Shown here piece by piece: positions 8,631-8,660 of a stretch of DNA of 8,660 bases. The stretch spans positions 1 through 8,660 of the forward strand of contig JACMKW010000616.1 in NCBI GenBank assembly GCA_014379885.1, in the 5' to 3' direction. Origin of the DNA: Rhizobacter sp. (GTDB taxonomy: Bacteria > Pseudomonadota > Gammaproteobacteria > Burkholderiales > Burkholderiaceae). Position 1 is the first letter of the stretch. Every line of letters starts with the position of its first letter. Below the pieces are notes generated by a model that was not told the DNA's origin, made no database searches, and saw only the letters and a program-made list of their open reading frames with translations. A program made the position numbers and the translations under genes.

Positions 8631-8660
8631 ATTCTATCATCAAACATACAAACTTTTCAA
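8631..8660 (-). promoter_or_regulatory. Sigma-70-type promoter of tRNA-Leu
   Basis: On the - strand TTGAAA (8660-8655) and TAGAAT (8636-8631) are separated by 18 bases. The -10 ends 17 bases before the first base of the tRNA, leaving a short leader of about 10 bases. The region is A/T-rich against a GC-rich background. The -35 hexamer is at the very edge of the window. Confidence 0.7.

Overview
The window is a compact, GC-rich (roughly 60-65% by eye), almost gap-free stretch of a bacterial chromosome. Gene order der - hfq - hflX - hflK - hflC - DUF2065 - hisZ - purA - phosphoribosyltransferase points to a betaproteobacterium of the order Burkholderiales, most likely Comamonadaceae (inference from gene order, short Hfq, HisZ-type histidine pathway and composition). 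All nine protein genes are on the + strand. A single tRNA-Leu(CAG) on the - strand closes the window and converges on the operon end.

Layout: 1-1232 is the 3' part of der (ribosome-assembly GTPase; the first P-loop lies upstream of the window). 1316-1558 is hfq with a GTG start behind a clear GGAG site. 1593-2834 is hflX (TTG start), which overlaps the start of hflK (2797-4164). hflC follows at 4186-5076, then a 62-residue two-helix membrane protein of the DUF2065/YjeT type (5089-5277). A 63-bp gap with promoter-like sequence and a 10-bp palindrome precedes hisZ (5341-6504). purA (6546-7877) and a Gpt-like phosphoribosyltransferase (7895-8416) follow. A strong stem-loop at 8481-8510, with A and T tracts on its two sides, should terminate both the operon and the opposing tRNA. 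The tRNA promoter lies at 8631-8660.

The genes form two themes. Der, Hfq and HflX act on ribosomes and RNA, and HflK, HflC and possibly the DUF2065 protein act at the membrane around FtsH. HisZ, PurA and the phosphoribosyltransferase all touch PRPP and purine nucleotides: HisZ controls entry of PRPP and ATP into histidine synthesis, whose AICAR by-product returns to IMP, the substrate of PurA.

Most of the window is conserved housekeeping sequence and I see no new defence, mobile or biosynthetic system. The most interesting signal is a correctly phased A AAA AAG heptamer near the end of hflX. A -1 shift there would end translation at a TGA that overlaps the hflK ATG as ATGA. The hflK N-terminus is also unusual.
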